This document shows positions 36,219-37,667 of a stretch of DNA of 37,667 nt, piece by piece. The DNA is from an uncultured Pseudomonadota bacterium (GTDB taxonomy: Bacteria; Pseudomonadota; Alphaproteobacteria; RF32; CAG-239). The stretch spans positions 1 to 37,667 of the forward strand of contig CASFRM010000022.1 in NCBI GenBank assembly GCA_949297185.1, read 5' to 3'. The translations under genes and the position numbers were made by a program. How positions within the stretch are numbered: position 1 is the first letter of the stretch; every line of letters starts with the position of its first letter. The notes beneath the pieces are model-generated. The model saw only the letters and a program-made list of their open reading frames with translations. It did not search any database and had not been told where the DNA came from.

Positions 36219-37265
36219 ATGAAATTTGTTAAATATACATTACTTTCGTTACTTGCATTGGTTGTAATTGCAATAATTGCAGCTTGGGTCTATTTAGAGC
36301 CTTTGGTTAAGGGCGTGGTTCACAAATTCGGTACCCAGGTCGTTGGCACTGAGGTTACTTTGGATGGGTTTAAGTTGCATCCGATAGACGGTGAGTTGGA
36401 AATAACCGGACTCAAGGTTGCAAATCCGCAAGGTTACAAAGAGCCAAATTTGTTGAGCTTAGGCGGTGTGTTTGTTAAGGTTAATGTAAAGAGTCTGTAT
36501 ACTGATAATATCGTGGTTGAAAATATCAGAGTAACAGCTCCGGAAATTACCTATGAAATGCCGAACTATACAACAAGCAATATTCAGCAGATTCAAGAAA
36601 ATGTTGCCAGAAATACTGCTTCTAACAAAAATAAGAAGCCAGTTAAAGAAGAAACAGCCGAAACAAAGACTGCACCAGCTAAAAATGTTGTTATTCGCAA
36701 TGTTTTGGTTGAAGACGGAAAGCTTTCGGCTTTAACACCGTTGCAAAAAAACGGCGAAGCTTTGGTGTTGGATTTGCCTGCTGTCGAAATTACCGGTATC
36801 GGTGATGGCCGCAAAAATATGACTATCGACGAATCGTTGACTATCGTATTTAACAGAATCCTGTTTAATGCAACTTCCGTTGCTACAAAAGCTTTAGGAA
36901 ATGTTTCTGATGCAGCTAAAAAACTTGCAGATGAAGCAGCTAAGCAAGCTGGGCTGATGAAAAAATTTGGCGGGCAAATGCCGCCGCAACTTCCTACCCC
37001 TGTCTATGACGGTGATGGCTGCAAAGCTTCTGGAGATAAATTCGGGCCAGAATGTGCAGGCTGCTGGGTGTTTAGCGCTTCCAGTGCGGCAGACCGTCCG
37101 GTGGAAATTGTTGACCGGAACATGAATAAAATTCTTGATCCGACCGAAGTGTACAGCGGCATGTACGCAAATATCAACGTAAATTTCTTTGCATATGCTG
37201 CGCCCGGCCGCAAAGGAATCGGCTGTTTTTTTATCGCACACTTGAAAAAACACCTACTTTTGTAA
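36219..37265 (+). CDS. AsmA-like membrane-anchored protein with a foreign C-terminus
   Basis: One N-terminal membrane segment (about 5-25) leads to a periplasmic AsmA/DUF748-like beta domain with EVTLDGFKLHPIDGELEI and a long Lys/Thr linker, ending in an Ala/Lys-rich helix (KKLADEAAKQAG). From about 36954 the frame continues without a stop into unrelated sequence resembling phage DUF2815 protein, then loses all similarity after GIGC near 37226. The start is ATG 36219, nine bases after AAGGAG. The natural C-terminus is missing. The fusion is more likely an assembly or recombination join than a real protein. Confidence 0.6.
   Translation: MKFVKYTLLSLLALVVIAIIAAWVYLEPLVKGVVHKFGTQVVGTEVTLDGFKLHPIDGELEITGLKVANPQGYKEPNLLSLGGVFVKVNVKSLYTDNIVVENIRVTAPEITYEMPNYTTSNIQQIQENVARNTASNKNKKPVKEETAETKTAPAKNVVIRNVLVEDGKLSALTPLQKNGEALVLDLPAVEITGIGDGRKNMTIDESLTIVFNRILFNATSVATKALGNVSDAAKKLADEAAKQAGLMKKFGGQMPPQLPTPVYDGDGCKASGDKFGPECAGCWVFSASSAADRPVEIVDRNMNKILDPTEVYSGMYANINVNFFAYAAPGRKGIGCFFIAHLKKHLLL
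36954..37226 (+). pseudogene. Internal fragment of a phage DUF2815 (ssDNA-binding-like) gene
   Basis: The translated stretch contains LPTPVYDGDG, VFSASSAADRPVEIVDRN, ILDPTEVYSGMYANINVNF and PGRKGIGC. This is the order and wording of DUF2815, a protein next to phage and plasmid DNA polymerases, thought to bind single-stranded DNA. Both ends are missing; family members continue with a Gly-Leu-rich segment after GIGC. Codon choice (more GC-rich, CCG, GGC, AAC) differs sharply from the upstream 36 kb and looks like a Firmicutes phage. Confidence 0.65.
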
Positions 37266-37334
37266 AGTATCACTATAAGTCATACGATATGAAACCATTC
37301 AAACAAAAAAATTACAAATAAAGAATAATGTATA
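37227..37334. other. AT-rich stretch with no recognisable gene
   Basis: Between the DUF2815 piece and the acyltransferase piece I see no coding signal, terminator or known RNA. A tiny open frame at about 37289 encodes roughly ten residues and is not convincing. Confidence 0.4.
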
Positions 37335-37667
37335 TCTTGCTCCAAACCCCGTTACGAAATTCTTGACCGATTGCGAGGAGTAGCTGCTTGCTTGTTATAG
37401 AATATCATTTGGTGGAAACTTATTTTCACGGCGGATCTAACCAAACCATCAACCGCAGTTATCTGGCCGCAGATTTCTTTTTCGCCTTGTCGGGCTTTGT
37501 TACCGGCTATCCTACGATGACCGCCGGGATTGTATGCCTTAATGGATATACACGGATGGGACAGGAACGGAAGGCGATGCACGTTGGACAACGGACTGTA
37601 TGAACCACTTTACATTCTGTGTTCTCCCCGTTCATCGTAGCTTTATCGGTGCGGGAAGCCACAAAGA
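37335..37667 (+). pseudogene. Frameshifted acyltransferase-3 family fragment
   Basis: Three frames must be joined to read one protein: KPRYEILDRLRGVAA near 37343, then ETYFHGGSNQTINRSYLAADFFFALSGFV from about 37390 to 37500, then YDDRR and LDNGLYEPLYIL near 37590, and FIVALS at the end. This is the start and a later part of an integral-membrane acyltransferase (acyltransferase_3, O-acetyltransferase type) with at least three frameshifts and an internal deletion. The wording resembles Bacteroidetes homologues. It is either a decayed gene or poor-quality sequence at a contig end. Confidence 0.6.

Overview
The window reads as AT-rich chromosomal DNA of an uncultured alphaproteobacterium, most likely a host- or gut-associated lineage related to Rhodospirillales. 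The basis is gene content and order: an F1-ATPase operon (atpHAGDC) without F0 genes, tpiA-secG-pyrG divergent from a ppiD-type foldase, a DUF465 protein, a DUF3035/BamF-like lipoprotein, and xerC divergent from priA. This placement is inference from gene neighbourhoods; no rRNA is present.

Layout. (1) 1-4745 is a minus-strand cluster: dgt, a SPOR-domain protein, an M50 protease, nagZ and two small unknown genes, ending at strong hairpins near the left edge. (2) 4820-6946 on the plus strand holds xthA, an S41 protease and rpmG with its own promoter. (3) 7033-16785 holds xerC (minus) facing away from priA, then atpHAGDC, a nitroreductase and a DUF218 protein. (4) 16887-20248 holds pfkA (minus), a DUF465 gene (plus) and ppiD (minus). 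(5) 20413-25151 holds tpiA, secG, pyrG, pagP, a structurally abnormal tRNA-Leu gene and corA. (6) 25235-32875 is a tightly packed operon: lspA, a BamF-like lipoprotein, two M16 peptidases (one catalytic, one degenerate), pgi, mutL and a ZIP transporter. (7) 32936-36088 holds tRNA-Ser, a small membrane protein, two adjacent SHOCT-domain membrane proteins, a TerC protein and tRNA-Lys followed by a duplicated tRNA 3' end that carries a hairpin-rich insert. (8) From about 36219 an AsmA-like protein begins. Its C-terminus is replaced by a piece of a phage DUF2815 protein, and the last 330 bases are a frameshifted acyltransferase fragment.

Most of the window is housekeeping: energy (F1-ATPase, glycolytic pgi, pfkA and tpiA), DNA repair and replication restart (xthA, mutL, priA, dgt), and envelope maintenance (nagZ, SPOR, ppiD, lspA, secG, M16, BamF-like, pagP). 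I see no defence island, CRISPR array, intact prophage or biosynthetic cluster. The points most worth checking are the tRNA-Leu(GAG) gene with a 51-bp internal tandem duplication, the structured insert in a duplicated tRNA-Lys 3' end, a PagP homologue with an altered acyl-chain ruler residue, and the chimeric right end, which may be an assembly artefact.
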